Shown: positions 52,137 through 61,587, counted from the first letter of the stretch. The stretch: 64,000 nucleotides of DNA from Treponema parvum (GCF_017893945.1 NZ_CP054257.1:496001-560000), one strand, 5' to 3'. The notes: generated by a model from the sequence alone, not told the origin. Program-made: numbers and translations.

Positions 52137-53756
52137 TCAGCCCTTGTTTTTATGCGCTGCGGCGTAGGCGCAGACTTCCGTAATAAAATCTCTAAAAAGC
52201 GGTTGGGCGCGATTGGGGCGGCTTTTGAATTCCGGATGGAATTGAACGCCAACCATCCAAGGATGATCCGGCACTTCGCATATTTCCACAAGATCCCGCT
52301 CGGGGTTTATTCCCGCGATTATAAGCCCCGCGTTCTTTAGCTCTTCGCGGAATTTATTGTTAAATTCATACCTGTGGCGGTGCCGTTCCCACACGTTTTT
52401 TTCTTTGTACGCTTTTTCAGACAAGGTGCCGGGCAGGATTGCGCATTTGTATTTTCCGAGCCTGAGAGTTCCGCCTAAGATAGCTCCGTTTTGATCCGGC
52501 ATAAGGTCGATCACGGGATACTGTGTTTTTTTATCGATTTCCGTGGAATTTGCGCCTTTTAAGCCCAAAACGTTGCGGGCGTATTCGATCACCATGATCT
52601 GCATTCCAAGACAAATGCCGAAATAAGGAATTTTATGCGAACGCGCAAATGCGGCGGCGTTTATCATTCCTTCGATGCCGCGGTCGCCGAATCCTCCGGG
52701 GACGATGACTCCGTCGGCATTTTTAAGACGTTCTTCGGCGGCCTTCTTGTCGTTCAAAATTTCAGCGTCCACCCAGTCCACGGCAATATCGGCTTCGTTA
52801 AAAATGCCTCCGTGTACCAAGGATTCGACTACGGAAAGATATGCGTCGTGCAAGCCTACGTATTTTCCTACGAGCGCGATATTTACGGATTGCTTGGGGT
52901 TTTCATACCTCCAAACCATTTTTGCCCAATCTTCAAGATGTGTCGGAGCGCATTTTAAACTCAGAGCCTTACATACCGCATCTCCTATTCCTTCTTTTTC
53001 CAACTGCAGCGGTACTTCGTAAATGGAACGCGCCGTAAAATTTTGGATAAGATCTTCCGTGCCGATGTTGCAAAAGGCTGCAAGTTTTTCACGAGTAGTG
53101 TTGTCAAGCGGTTTTTCGGTGCGAACCATGACTATGTTCGGTTTTATTCCCAATTCCTGAAGTTCTTTTACGCTGTGCTGCGTGGGTTTTGTTTTAAGTT
53201 CGTCGGCTTTTTTTATGTAGGGAATGAGCGTAAGATGAATATAGCAGCAATTTTCTTCACCTATGTCGTATTTCATCTGTCTTATCGCTTCTATGAACGG
53301 GAGCGACTCAATGTCTCCTACGGTTCCGCCGATTTCCGTAATAATTATGTCCGGATTGGATTCTTTTTCGGCAAGTTTCATGCGGTAAAGAATTTCTTCG
53401 GTGATGTTGGGAATTACTTGAACCGTTCCGCCGTTAAATCCTCCTTCCCGCTCTTTGTTGAGTACGGCAAGATACACTCTCCCTGCGGTAGTGTTGGAAC
53501 TTTTAGAAAGCGTCGCATCCGTAAACCGCTCGTAATGACCTAAGTCAAGATCCGTTTCGGCTCCGTCGTCGGTAACAAATACTTCTCCGTGCTGATAGGG
53601 ATTCATCGTTCCCGGATCTATGTTCAGATACGGATCGAATTTTTGATTCACTACTTTCAATCCCCTGGATTTTAAAATCAGTCCAAGCGAGGCGGCGGCA
53701 ATTCCCTTGCCCAAACCCGAAACGACCCCGCCGGTTATAAAGATGTACTTAGTCAT
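52137..53756 (-). CDS. pyrG: CTP synthase
   Basis: PyrG makes CTP from UTP, ATP and glutamine. The N-terminal synthetase has [20 protein letters not shown] and the [39 protein letters not shown] motif; the amidotransferase has [11 protein letters not shown] (Cys about 380) and [12 protein letters not shown]. At 539 residues it is of normal length. A GGACGGAG site precedes the ATG. It lies between asnS and guaA (the guaA start is 1 bp past its stop), so these nucleotide genes form one unit. Confidence 0.96.
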   Translation of the reverse strand: MTKYIFITGGVVSGLGKGIAAASLGLILKSRGLKVVNQKFDPYLNIDPGTMNPYQHGEVFVTDDGAETDLDLGHYERFTDATLSKSSNTTAGRVYLAVLNKEREGGFNGGTVQVIPNITEEILYRMKLAEKESNPDIIITEIGGTVGDIESLPFIEAIRQMKYDIGEENCCYIHLTLIPYIKKADELKTKPTQHSVKELQELGIKPNIVMVRTEKPLDNTTREKLAAFCNIGTEDLIQNFTARSIYEVPLQLEKEGIGDAVCKALSLKCAPTHLEDWAKMVWRYENPKQSVNIALVGKYVGLHDAYLSVVESLVHGGIFNEADIAVDWVDAEILNDKKAAEERLKNADGVIVPGGFGDRGIEGMINAAAFARSHKIPYFGICLGMQIMVIEYARNVLGLKGANSTEIDKKTQYPVIDLMPDQNGAILGGTLRLGKYKCAILPGTLSEKAYKEKNVWERHRHRYEFNNKFREELKNAGLIIAGINPERDLVEICEVPDHPWMVGVQFHPEFKSRPNRAQPLFRDFITEVCAYAAAHKNKG

Positions 53757-53773
53757 TGCTCCGTCCTACTCAA

Positions 53774-55225
53774 TTAAAAATCCGCCAATTTTGGGGCGCG
53801 CGGATACGGGATCACGTCCCTGATATTGGCCATTCCTGTAATGTAGCGTAAGAGTCTTTCGAATCCCAAGCCGAATCCCGAATGAGGAACCGTACCGAAG
53901 CGGCGCAGATCCAAATACCACTGATAATTGGACATGTCCATATTACGCTCGTTGCAGGCGGCAAGCAGCTTTTCATAATTTTCTTCACGCTCGGAGCCGC
54001 CGATTATTTCACCGAGACCCGGAACGAGAACGTCTACGGCTTTTACGGTCTTTTTGTCGTCGTTTAACTTCATATAAAAGGCCTTTATTTCTTTGGGATA
54101 ATTGTAGACCATTACCGGACATTTAAAAATATTTTCCGTCAGATAACGCTCATGTTCGGTTTGAAGGTCGCAGCCCCAAAACGGCTTGAATTCGAATTTG
54201 TCCTCATGCTTTTTAAGTTCTTCGATAGCTTCCGTGTATGAAATGCGTTTGAACGGGGAATTTACTACGTGCGTAAGGGTTTCGATAATGCCGGATTGTA
54301 TGCGTAAGTTAAAAAAATCAAGATCTTCGCGGCACTTTGTAAGAGCCCAATTCAAAAGGTATTTTACAAATTCCTCTGCAAGATCCATGTTGTCTTCCAA
54401 ATCGAAAAAAGCCATTTCGGGTTCTATCATCCAGAATTCGGAAAGGTGACGGGGCGTGTTGGAGTTTTCCGCTCTGAATGTAGGGCCGAATGTGTATATG
54501 CGGCTCAACGCCGTAGCGAACGTTTCGCCTTCAAGCTGCCCGCTTACGGTAAGGCTTGCTTTTTTACCGAAAAAGTCTTTGCCGTAGTCTACAAGATCCG
54601 CCGCAGTTTCAGGCGACTTTCCTTTGGCGCCGGCTTTTATGCCGGTTTCTGCGATCTTTTCGAGAGAAAGGTTTGTAACTTGGAACATTTCGCCGGCGCC
54701 TTCGGCATCGCTGCAAGTGATTATGGGCGTATTTACGTATTGAAATCCTCTTTCCTGAAAAAACGAATGAACGGCGAACGCCATTTGATTTCTTACTCTG
54801 AAAACGGCGCCGAAAGTATTGGTTCGCGGGCGAAGATAGGCGACTTCGCGCAAAAATTCCATAGAAGTCGCTTTTTTTTGAAGAGGGTAGGCGTCAGTCG
54901 GACATTCGCCTAAAACCGTAAGCGCTTCAAGCGTTACTTCGACGGCCTGTCCGCCGGCAGGAGATTCTATGAGAGTTCCTTCGGCTTTGATCGACGCTCC
55001 CGTAGTGATCTTTTTAAGACTGTTTTCAATTGATACAGGATCCGCATTTTTTGAAGGCGCCGTGCGGTCAAACGTAAGCTGGATGGAAGCGAGACACGAA
55101 CCGTCGTTCACTTGTATAAAGACCAAGTTCTTGGAATCGCGCTTTGTGCGCACCCAGCCGTAGACGGTTACCGTCTGGCCTTCCGGCTTGGACTTTAAAA
55201 TATCCTTAATAAGTACTGATTTCAT
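53774..55225 (-). CDS. asnS: asparaginyl-tRNA synthetase
   Basis: AsnS charges tRNA-Asn. An N-terminal OB-fold anticodon-binding domain ([24 protein letters not shown]) precedes the class II catalytic core, with motif 2 [28 protein letters not shown] and motif 3 [14 protein letters not shown] near the C-terminus. An insertion of about 20 residues near 195-220 lengthens the protein to 483. No Shine-Dalgarno is present; a consensus promoter ends 9 nt before the ATG. It is divergent from gatC and heads the run asnS-pyrG-guaA. Confidence 0.95.
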   Translation of the reverse strand: MKSVLIKDILKSKPEGQTVTVYGWVRTKRDSKNLVFIQVNDGSCLASIQLTFDRTAPSKNADPVSIENSLKKITTGASIKAEGTLIESPAGGQAVEVTLEALTVLGECPTDAYPLQKKATSMEFLREVAYLRPRTNTFGAVFRVRNQMAFAVHSFFQERGFQYVNTPIITCSDAEGAGEMFQVTNLSLEKIAETGIKAGAKGKSPETAADLVDYGKDFFGKKASLTVSGQLEGETFATALSRIYTFGPTFRAENSNTPRHLSEFWMIEPEMAFFDLEDNMDLAEEFVKYLLNWALTKCREDLDFFNLRIQSGIIETLTHVVNSPFKRISYTEAIEELKKHEDKFEFKPFWGCDLQTEHERYLTENIFKCPVMVYNYPKEIKAFYMKLNDDKKTVKAVDVLVPGLGEIIGGSEREENYEKLLAACNERNMDMSNYQWYLDLRRFGTVPHSGFGLGFERLLRYITGMANIRDVIPYPRAPKLADF

Positions 55226-55234
55226 AATGGGAAT

Positions 55235-55263
55235 ATTCTAGCTTTTTGCGTATGCTGTTTCAA
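55235..55263 (-). promoter_or_regulatory. promoter of asnS
   Basis: On the minus strand TTGAAA (55258-55263) and TAGAAT (55235-55240) are 17 bp apart. The -10 ends 9 nt before the ATG at 55225, leaving room for at most a 2-3 nt leader. Confidence 0.65.
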
Positions 55264-55317
55264 GGGTTTTAAGCCGCAGCGTTAAGACCGCGGCAACCGC
55301 GCCGAAATCATAGTGCA

Positions 55318-55346
55318 TTGTCCAAACCCGTAGAATTCGCTAAAAT
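55318..55346 (+). promoter_or_regulatory. promoter of gatC-gatA
   Basis: TTGTCC (55318-55323) and TAAAAT (55341-55346) are 17 bp apart. The -10 ends 7 nt before the ATG at 55354, with no Shine-Dalgarno. This favours the 55354 start for gatC over ATG 55345, which overlaps the -10. Confidence 0.6.
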
Positions 55347-55353
55347 GCAGTTT

Positions 55354-55665
55354 ATGAGCAGTATTCACAGGAAGATTGATAAAACGACGCTCGAGCAGCT
55401 TCTTGAACTTTCACGGCTTTCTCCCGAGTCGACGGATATTGAAACTTTAAAAAGGCAAGTTGACGATATTGTAGGTTATTTCGATCTGCTTTCTCAATAT
55501 GACGACAGCGAAGATCCTTACGACGCCTATCCTTCTACCGAAGTAGGTAAACTCAGGCAGGACACTGTAGTTCCCGGACTTGAAATTTCCGATGTAAAGA
55601 AAATCTCCGGTAATTTTATGGACGGTTATTTTCAAGTGCCTAAGGTGTTGGGCGAAGGCACTTGA
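55354..55665 (+). CDS. gatC: Asp-tRNA(Asn)/Glu-tRNA(Gln) amidotransferase subunit C
   Basis: A 103-residue GatC. It has the family pattern of an N-terminal helix with LEQLLELSRLSPES, the KRQVDDIVGYFDLLSQYD helix and the conserved GKLRQDTV segment. GatC wraps GatA and GatB to assemble the transamidase. I place the start at 55354 because the promoter -10 ends 7 nt upstream. gatA follows after 19 bp; gatB is not in the window. Because asnS is present, the complex mainly needs to make Gln-tRNA(Gln), an inference from gene content. Confidence 0.85.
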   Translation: MSSIHRKIDKTTLEQLLELSRLSPESTDIETLKRQVDDIVGYFDLLSQYDDSEDPYDAYPSTEVGKLRQDTVVPGLEISDVKKISGNFMDGYFQVPKVLGEGT

Positions 55666-55684
55666 TCATTAAGGCAGGGTTATA

Positions 55685-57196
55685 ATGAAATATACTATAA
55701 ACGATATCCGTTCCCATCTAAAAGAAGGAAAGATTACCAGTTTTGAATTGGTAAAGAAATCCATCGAAACTTTTGAACAGGATAAAAAATCCGCTCTTGC
55801 GCTCAACGCATTCCTTGAAATATACGACGACGCATTGACAAAGGCAAAAAAATGCGACGATGAAATTTCTTCGGCCCGCTCTGCCGGCCATGACGCCGTT
55901 TGTAAGCTTTTTGCCGAAAAACCGCTTTTAGGACTTCCTTTCGCCGTCAAAGACAATATTTCAGTTAAAGGCAAGCGCCTTACCTGCGCAAGTAAAATTC
56001 TTGAAGGTTACGTGGCGCCGTACAGCGCTACGGTTATATCCAGACTCGAAGCTTCCGGCGCCGTTCCGTTAGGCCGCTGCAATCAGGACGAATTCGCCAT
56101 GGGGTCTTCTACGGAATATTCGGTTTACGGGCCTACGCGCAATCCCGTTAACAGAGAATATGTTTCAGGCGGGTCTTCAGGCGGACCTGCTGCTGCGGTT
56201 GCTTCGGATCAGGCCTTGTTCGGACTCGGAACCGAAACGGGGGGCTCCGTGCGGCTTCCGGCTTCTTACTGCGGAATTTACGGGTTAAAGACAACTTACG
56301 GAGTGTTGAGCAGGTGGGGCGTCGTAGCTTACGGCAGTTCTTTGGATCAGGTAGGAATTTTAGGGCACACTCCCGACGATATTGCGCAGCCCTTGTGCGC
56401 CATGTGCGGAAAGGATTTCTATGACGACACGAGCGCCGATCTTTCCGGAAAGGAATTTTTATCGGCGCTTACCCCTTACAACGGCGGAGATCTTTCAAAA
56501 TTGAAGATAGCCATTCCGCGGCAATTCCTTGAAAACAAAGGACTTGACGCCGACGTTGAGGCCGTGTTTAAGTCTACGCGCAAATGGTTTGAAGAGCAAG
56601 GAGCGAAAATCGCCGATGTGGATATTCCCGTGCTTGACGCTTCCATAGCCAGTTATTATGTAATAGCACTTGCCGAAGCCGCTTCAAATTTGAGCCGCTT
56701 CGACGGCATACGCTACGGACTTCGAGTAGATCCGGGCGAAGGTTACGACGAGCTTTACATAAGAACCCGAAGCGAAGGTTTCGGCCCCGAAGTTAAAAGG
56801 CGCATTGTGATCGGCAATTACGTTCTTTCAGAGCAATTTTCAGGCGATACTTACAAAAAAGGAATGACCGTAAGGGCTCGCATACAGCGTGAAATGGCGA
56901 AACTTTTTGAAAGTTACGATATTGTCCTTTGCCCCACGTGCCCGACTACGGCTTTTAAGCTCGGCCAAAAGGTTGACGATCCGCTTGAAATGTATTTGAG
57001 CGATCTGTACACGACGTTTGTAAATCTTGCAAGAATTCCGTCGCTTTCGGTTCCTGCGGGTAAAGCCGCTTCCAGCGGCATGCCCGTGGGCATTCAGTTT
57101 GCGGGGCCAATGTTCAGCGAACTTAAACTGCTAAAGATCGCAAAGTCTTGGGATAACAGCCATACGGGCTGCGGCTTTCCGTGTCAAGGTGCATAA
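55685..57196 (+). CDS. gatA: Asp-tRNA(Asn)/Glu-tRNA(Gln) amidotransferase subunit A
   Basis: GatA is the amidase that releases ammonia from glutamine for GatB. The Ser-cisSer-Lys triad is present: FAVKDNIS (Lys about 90), VSGGSSGGPAAAVASD, and GTETGGSVRLPASYCG (nucleophile). CNQDEFAMGSSTEYS and YGLKTTYGVLSRWGV are further signatures. At 503 residues it is of normal length. It starts 19 bp after gatC. The 3' end overlaps the convergent membrane-protein gene by 13 bp; gatB must be elsewhere. Confidence 0.95.
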   Translation: MKYTINDIRSHLKEGKITSFELVKKSIETFEQDKKSALALNAFLEIYDDALTKAKKCDDEISSARSAGHDAVCKLFAEKPLLGLPFAVKDNISVKGKRLTCASKILEGYVAPYSATVISRLEASGAVPLGRCNQDEFAMGSSTEYSVYGPTRNPVNREYVSGGSSGGPAAAVASDQALFGLGTETGGSVRLPASYCGIYGLKTTYGVLSRWGVVAYGSSLDQVGILGHTPDDIAQPLCAMCGKDFYDDTSADLSGKEFLSALTPYNGGDLSKLKIAIPRQFLENKGLDADVEAVFKSTRKWFEEQGAKIADVDIPVLDASIASYYVIALAEAASNLSRFDGIRYGLRVDPGEGYDELYIRTRSEGFGPEVKRRIVIGNYVLSEQFSGDTYKKGMTVRARIQREMAKLFESYDIVLCPTCPTTAFKLGQKVDDPLEMYLSDLYTTFVNLARIPSLSVPAGKAASSGMPVGIQFAGPMFSELKLLKIAKSWDNSHTGCGFPCQGA

Positions 57197-59955
57197 TCGG
57201 GCTCAATATCGTATTCTTCGTCTATTTCTTCCGCAAAGTCGTCCCATTTTTTACCTTCGGACAAACGGGTTAAGGCCGTAAGATAGGAATTACCGTACAT
57301 AAGATAAATCTTTAAAACGCGCCTGAAACTCATTCCCGTATTTTTATCGGTAAGAAGTCCTATTACGGCCTTGCGGCAGTTCAATATGTTTTGAAAATTT
57401 AAAAACAAATTTCTGCCGCGGCGGCTCATCTTTTTTAAGACGGAAATAAGAACCGTTCTGGCATGCGGCTGAAAAAGCCAAAAATAAAAGAAATCAAGCG
57501 AATCGTACATCATGCTTTTAAAAAGCCTTGAATCTTTGTCTTTTACAGTTTTAACCAGCGTTTCAGGAAATTTGAAAAGTTTTACCAGATTTTTTTTAGG
57601 AAACATGAATTCAAGGCGGGTGCATGTTTTTTGCATTTGGTAGAGTTTTTTATCGTAATCGGCGTTTCTCAGATCTATGTTTTTTTGGCGGGTACTCAGT
57701 CCTTCAATAACGCCCCCTATGGTATCCGAAACCAGCTTTGAAATTATAGCCGCCCATCTTTGAATTATGTCCGCTGCATCAAGGCCTGCCGCCGTAAGTA
57801 TAACGCCTAACATAGAACTGAGCGCAAGCGCAAACGGGATCGAAATAATGCTTCGGAAAAAATTTGCTATCACGTCGCTTTTGGGAAGCCCGCGCAGAAT
57901 ATTATGAGAGGAAATATAAACTCCGTTTACAAGCGATATAACCGTGTAAGTCAAAAACGGAGCCGTCGCAACCGTTATATTGTATTTTTCTTTTAAAAGC
58001 CATGTGGTAACAAAATAATCCAAAAGCGGCACCGACCAGCCCGTATACATAAGGGAATCCGCGATGCGGCTCCAGTCGACGTAGCTTGTCCAGTGCAAAA
58101 GGGGAGACCTTTTTCTGCTGTCTCCGCTTACCACCGCTTGAATGATGTTTCTCACTCCCGTTATGGCAAACCATATTACGGCGCCTAAGAATTTTAAAAC
58201 CCACCAGTCTTTTGTAAGGTAAAACGACAAAAACGCCGGTATAAAGCCGCTTAAGATTTTTATCTTGTTTTTTACGCCGGTGTTCATGTATTTCCAAGTG
58301 TACAGCAGCCCCTTGCGTTTTTTTACATAGGAATTTGACTTTTGCTTTTCATACGCGGCGTCGTATTCCCCCAGCGCCACAAGGTTGTTTTCGCCTTTAA
58401 CACAATTTTGTTCTGTGATCCATTCGCCGCTTATTTTTTTTAACCTCGGCCTAAAATGCGGGATAAAAAACAATCTGCGATCTTCCGCAGGCCGAAAATT
58501 TTCACGGTACAAGGTTTGTATGTGCACGGGAAGAAGCCTTCGCTCCTTGTTTTTAAGCACCTGTATTTGCGCTCCTATGGGGAGGGTTTCAAGAAGCGCG
58601 AATCCCATCCCGTTGTGCTCTTCACTCGCTTTGCCGACAGAATTGGAACCCCACCTGTCGTGCAGGGTTTTGTATTCATAGAACAAAAAAAAGTCGCTCA
58701 GATGAGAGAGTATCTTATTTAGGTATTTTATGTGACGCATGACTTCACCGCTCTGCATTTTCGCTTGAGCATTCGTCTTCGCCGCCGCTTCGCTTTTATT
58801 TTCTTTTTGATTTTTTACGGCAAAATCCGGTTGGGTGCCCTGATACGGAGCTTGCGATTCTTTAAGCTTGTTCAGCATCTTTTTTATTATGCGTTTGAGT
58901 TTTGCGGTGTTTTTTTCATTTATGCAGCAGATTATTTTTTTTATCTTTGCCGCATAGGATTCTTCCTGTTCGTAAAAATTTTTAGTATTGAATATTTCGA
59001 TATTTGAAATTTTTCCCTTGCATTCAAAAAGAAGTTCAAGAACGTCCGTGTCCGTAAGTCCGTTAAGATTTAAAGTTATGCCGTAGTTGGAAGAAAGCTT
59101 GTTTATGCGTTTTATAAGATCCATGGGAGAATTGTATTTTATTCGCGTCGGGGTGTTTTTTTGATTGTCCCAAGCGGCTATAGCCTTTTTGTTAAAAGCT
59201 ACGACGTCGCTTCTATCTAAAAAAGCGCACCAGTGCTCTACGTCAGGAAGATCTTCCGGTATCCATATGAAATTTACAGGCTTGCCGTTAAAAAGGACTA
59301 TGTTTTCTATTCCCACTTTTACCTTGATCGACATGTAGGCCGCCGCGCTGAGAAGTTCGCGCACGGCTTCCTTGGGAGCGTATCCGTAATAGATCACGTT
59401 AAGCTGTTTTATTCCCTTTATCCATGCGTCCATGATAAGGTAAGTCGGAGTTTTTCTTCCTTCCGTATATGAATCGTGTACGTGATAATCGAACGCTATT
59501 TGATTCCACGCTTCGGGCATTTCAAGAAGATTGTATTTTTTTAGGTACTTTCTTACCGTGCACGATCTTGCCCGTATAAGCATTGAAAAATCGTGCAAAA
59601 GCTCAAGCTGCTCGGTTTCGTCTTCGGAGCGAACCAGCTCTTTCATCATGCAAAGAAGGATGCGAGCCGTGTTTACGGGCATGGGATTTTCGCTGCAGAG
59701 GAGAACTTCGTCGCGCAGCGAATGCAGTGCGTTAAGTCTGTCGTCTATAGTGCCCTTGTCCATGGCATGCAGCAGCAAAAGAATCAATTTTGCAACGCGG
59801 ATCTGTTTGCTTTCCAAAAGCTCTTTTATTCCGTGCGGATGAAGATGCGTGTTTTGTATCAGTTCGTCGGAATTTGCAGATATGCTGTCTTTTACCGAAG
59901 AAAAAAATTCAAGCGTATTTTTGTCAGATTTATCAAATAAAAATGTTTTTTTCAT
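57184..59955 (-). CDS. large membrane protein with a PHP-like N-terminal region
   Basis: A 923-residue protein I cannot name. Residues 1-145 look helical. Around 155-260 the pattern resembles a PHP phosphoesterase domain: FDYHVHDSYTEGRKTPTYLIMDA (HxH at 158 and 160) and a later KVGIE (Glu217), but the usual ITDH motif reads VIYYG. The C-terminal third has four or five hydrophobic segments (about 565-740), then a basic helical tail. No signal peptide is seen. The ATG at 59955 is preferred over one seven codons upstream. It converges with gatA, overlapping by 13 bp. Confidence 0.6.
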   Translation of the reverse strand: MKKTFLFDKSDKNTLEFFSSVKDSISANSDELIQNTHLHPHGIKELLESKQIRVAKLILLLLHAMDKGTIDDRLNALHSLRDEVLLCSENPMPVNTARILLCMMKELVRSEDETEQLELLHDFSMLIRARSCTVRKYLKKYNLLEMPEAWNQIAFDYHVHDSYTEGRKTPTYLIMDAWIKGIKQLNVIYYGYAPKEAVRELLSAAAYMSIKVKVGIENIVLFNGKPVNFIWIPEDLPDVEHWCAFLDRSDVVAFNKKAIAAWDNQKNTPTRIKYNSPMDLIKRINKLSSNYGITLNLNGLTDTDVLELLFECKGKISNIEIFNTKNFYEQEESYAAKIKKIICCINEKNTAKLKRIIKKMLNKLKESQAPYQGTQPDFAVKNQKENKSEAAAKTNAQAKMQSGEVMRHIKYLNKILSHLSDFFLFYEYKTLHDRWGSNSVGKASEEHNGMGFALLETLPIGAQIQVLKNKERRLLPVHIQTLYRENFRPAEDRRLFFIPHFRPRLKKISGEWITEQNCVKGENNLVALGEYDAAYEKQKSNSYVKKRKGLLYTWKYMNTGVKNKIKILSGFIPAFLSFYLTKDWWVLKFLGAVIWFAITGVRNIIQAVVSGDSRKRSPLLHWTSYVDWSRIADSLMYTGWSVPLLDYFVTTWLLKEKYNITVATAPFLTYTVISLVNGVYISSHNILRGLPKSDVIANFFRSIISIPFALALSSMLGVILTAAGLDAADIIQRWAAIISKLVSDTIGGVIEGLSTRQKNIDLRNADYDKKLYQMQKTCTRLEFMFPKKNLVKLFKFPETLVKTVKDKDSRLFKSMMYDSLDFFYFWLFQPHARTVLISVLKKMSRRGRNLFLNFQNILNCRKAVIGLLTDKNTGMSFRRVLKIYLMYGNSYLTALTRLSEGKKWDDFAEEIDEEYDIEPDYAP

Positions 59956-60203
59956 AACAAACAATAATTGTATCACAGAATATGAGCATGTGCAGCAAAA
60001 AAATGCGAAAAATGCGCCGGCACGTCATGCACAGCACACGTGGCAAAAAAACGCGGGGCTTGTACAGCAAAAAGTGCGGCCTGTGTCACGATATGCGCCG
60101 TCATAAAGTGCCGCTTGTGCCGTGACATGCGGCGGCACGAGAGACTTTGCGCCGGTGCGAAGTTTTGGCGCGGTGAACAAGTGTGCGTGCCGGCGTGATG
60201 ATT
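59956..60203. other. GC-rich quasi-repetitive spacer
   Basis: No gene is supported. Words such as tgtgcagcaaaaa, gtgcggc, tgccgtgacatgcggcggcac and gcgccggtgcg recur in loose succession on one strand. The style is the same as at 42687-42946 and 12268-12421, but no clean tandem unit or terminator is present. Confidence 0.35.
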
Positions 60204-60635
60204 TTAATCAAAGTGCGACGATATCCGCAACAAAAGATCGTAAACCTGGCGCCGCTCGTCTTGCGTAAAATCCTTGTAGAATTTTTCGATCAATTCCGTT
60301 GAAAGCTTTGCCGTAATTTTGTTGTATTCCCTTCCTTTCGCCGTCAGCATTATAAATTTGCTTCGGCCGTCGTCTTTGTTTGCAAGAGTTTCCACAAGTC
60401 CGCTGTTTTTAAGTTTTTGAACGAGTGCTGTTGCCGTAGACTTGTCGCGGTTTATGCGCTTTGCCACTTGGCTCATGGTAAGTTTTTCTTCCTTCGAAAG
60501 CAAAAACAGTATAAATCCGTGCGACGAGCTCAAATTCGGCAGACCGTGCTGATTAAGCCTCAAGCGTAAAAAGTCCGCCGCCGCCGAGTGTATATGTGAA
60601 ACCAACGAAATCGTTGAAGAAATATCATATTCCAT
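60204..60635 (-). CDS. MarR-family transcriptional regulator
   Basis: A 143-residue winged-helix regulator. The MarR core is clear: LSSSHGFILFLLSKEEKLTMSQVAKRINRDKSTATALVQKLKNSGLVETLANKDDGRSKFIMLTAKG spans about residues 35-105, including the recognition helix and wing. The ligand and targets are unknown. It is divergent from a membrane protein gene with overlapping -35 elements, so it may control that neighbour and itself (inference). There is no Shine-Dalgarno; a consensus -10 ends 8 nt before the ATG. Confidence 0.88.
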   Translation of the reverse strand: MEYDISSTISLVSHIHSAAADFLRLRLNQHGLPNLSSSHGFILFLLSKEEKLTMSQVAKRINRDKSTATALVQKLKNSGLVETLANKDDGRSKFIMLTAKGREYNKITAKLSTELIEKFYKDFTQDERRQVYDLLLRISSHFD

Positions 60636-60643
60636 AAGAAAAA

Positions 60644-60672
60644 AGTATATTGTTTTTTTTCTTGAATGACAA
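60644..60672 (-). promoter_or_regulatory. promoter of the MarR gene
   Basis: On the minus strand TTGTCA (60667-60672) and TATACT (60644-60649) are 17 bp apart, and the -10 ends 8 nt before the ATG. Its -35 shares one base with the -35 of the divergent promoter. Confidence 0.65.
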
Positions 60673-60690
60673 ATATAAAACGGTTATACT
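60662..60690 (+). promoter_or_regulatory. promoter of the divergent membrane-protein gene
   Basis: TTGAAT (60662-60667) and TATACT (60685-60690) are 17 bp apart, and the -10 ends 6 nt before the ATG at 60697. Both divergent transcripts would be leaderless, and a single protein bound at 60660-60675 would block both. Confidence 0.65.
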
Positions 60691-60696
60691 TTTTGC

Positions 60697-61485
60697 ATGT
60701 ACGGATTTTACTTAAAAAAGAATTTTTGCGACGGCTGGGACAACGCGGGCCAGCTTATAATAGTGAACCTTGTGATAATCTTATATGCGGTTCTGGCGTT
60801 TTTCGTGTTGACCCTTGTCGCTCCGCTAAACAGCGCGCTCGGAATGTCCGCCTTTATCGTCGCCTGCGGCGGCGCGGCGATCCTTGTGACGGCCTATTCC
60901 GAACATGCTTACCGCATAGCTTGTTTTGAAACCATACCCATAAGCGATTTTTTTTCGGCAATACCCAAATGCGCTAAAGACGGTTTTTTGTTCGGCGTTT
61001 TGTGCGGAACATTGGGCTCCGCCTGTTTTATAGGAATTCCCGGCTATCTTTCTATGAAAAACCCCGTAGGGCTGGTTTTGGGCGCAATGCTTTTTTGGCT
61101 TGGAATTATAGGAGCTCTTTCGCTTCAATGGTTTATTCCTTTGCGCGCCGCCATGCACGACGATTTTAAAAAATGCTTAAAAAAATGTTTTTTGATCTTT
61201 TTCGACAACACTTTTTTTTCAATCTTTGTAGGAATTTATACCTTTTTGCTGTTTTTGCTTTCGTTTTTTTTGTTTTTTCTTATTCCCTCTGTGTCGGGCA
61301 TACTTTTGGCTCAAACAAACGCTCTTCGATTGAGGCTTTACAAGTACGACTATCTTGAACAGCATCCCGAACTTAAAACAAGGTCGGAACGTAAGAATAT
61401 TCCGTGGGACGAACTTATAGCCCAAGATAAAGAAACCTTGGGGCCGCGCCGGTTCCGTTCTTTTATTTTTCCGTGGAAGGACTGA
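60697..61485 (+). CDS. integral membrane protein of unknown function
   Basis: A 262-residue protein with about six hydrophobic helices (for example residues 25-46, 48-70, 95-120, 125-150 and 175-205) and a charged cytosolic-type tail of about 45 residues ending in FIFPWKD. No domain is recognised; the layout somewhat resembles DUF624-type membrane proteins. It starts without a Shine-Dalgarno, 6 nt after a consensus -10, and is divergent from the MarR gene, whose product may regulate it. Confidence 0.65.
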   Translation: MYGFYLKKNFCDGWDNAGQLIIVNLVIILYAVLAFFVLTLVAPLNSALGMSAFIVACGGAAILVTAYSEHAYRIACFETIPISDFFSAIPKCAKDGFLFGVLCGTLGSACFIGIPGYLSMKNPVGLVLGAMLFWLGIIGALSLQWFIPLRAAMHDDFKKCLKKCFLIFFDNTFFSIFVGIYTFLLFLLSFFLFFLIPSVSGILLAQTNALRLRLYKYDYLEQHPELKTRSERKNIPWDELIAQDKETLGPRRFRSFIFPWKD

Positions 61486-61587
61486 AAACCCGCCGTGTGC
61501 CGCGATCTTCGCTTTTATCGCCGCCCCTGTAAAAAAGTTTTTATTGAATTTTTATGCCGGCTGAATTAAATACCGGCGCACTTTGAC

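Noticed and set aside
61556..61579. GCCGG/CCGGC stem between the membrane protein and lipoprotein genes
   Set aside because: Short stem and no T-run on either strand.
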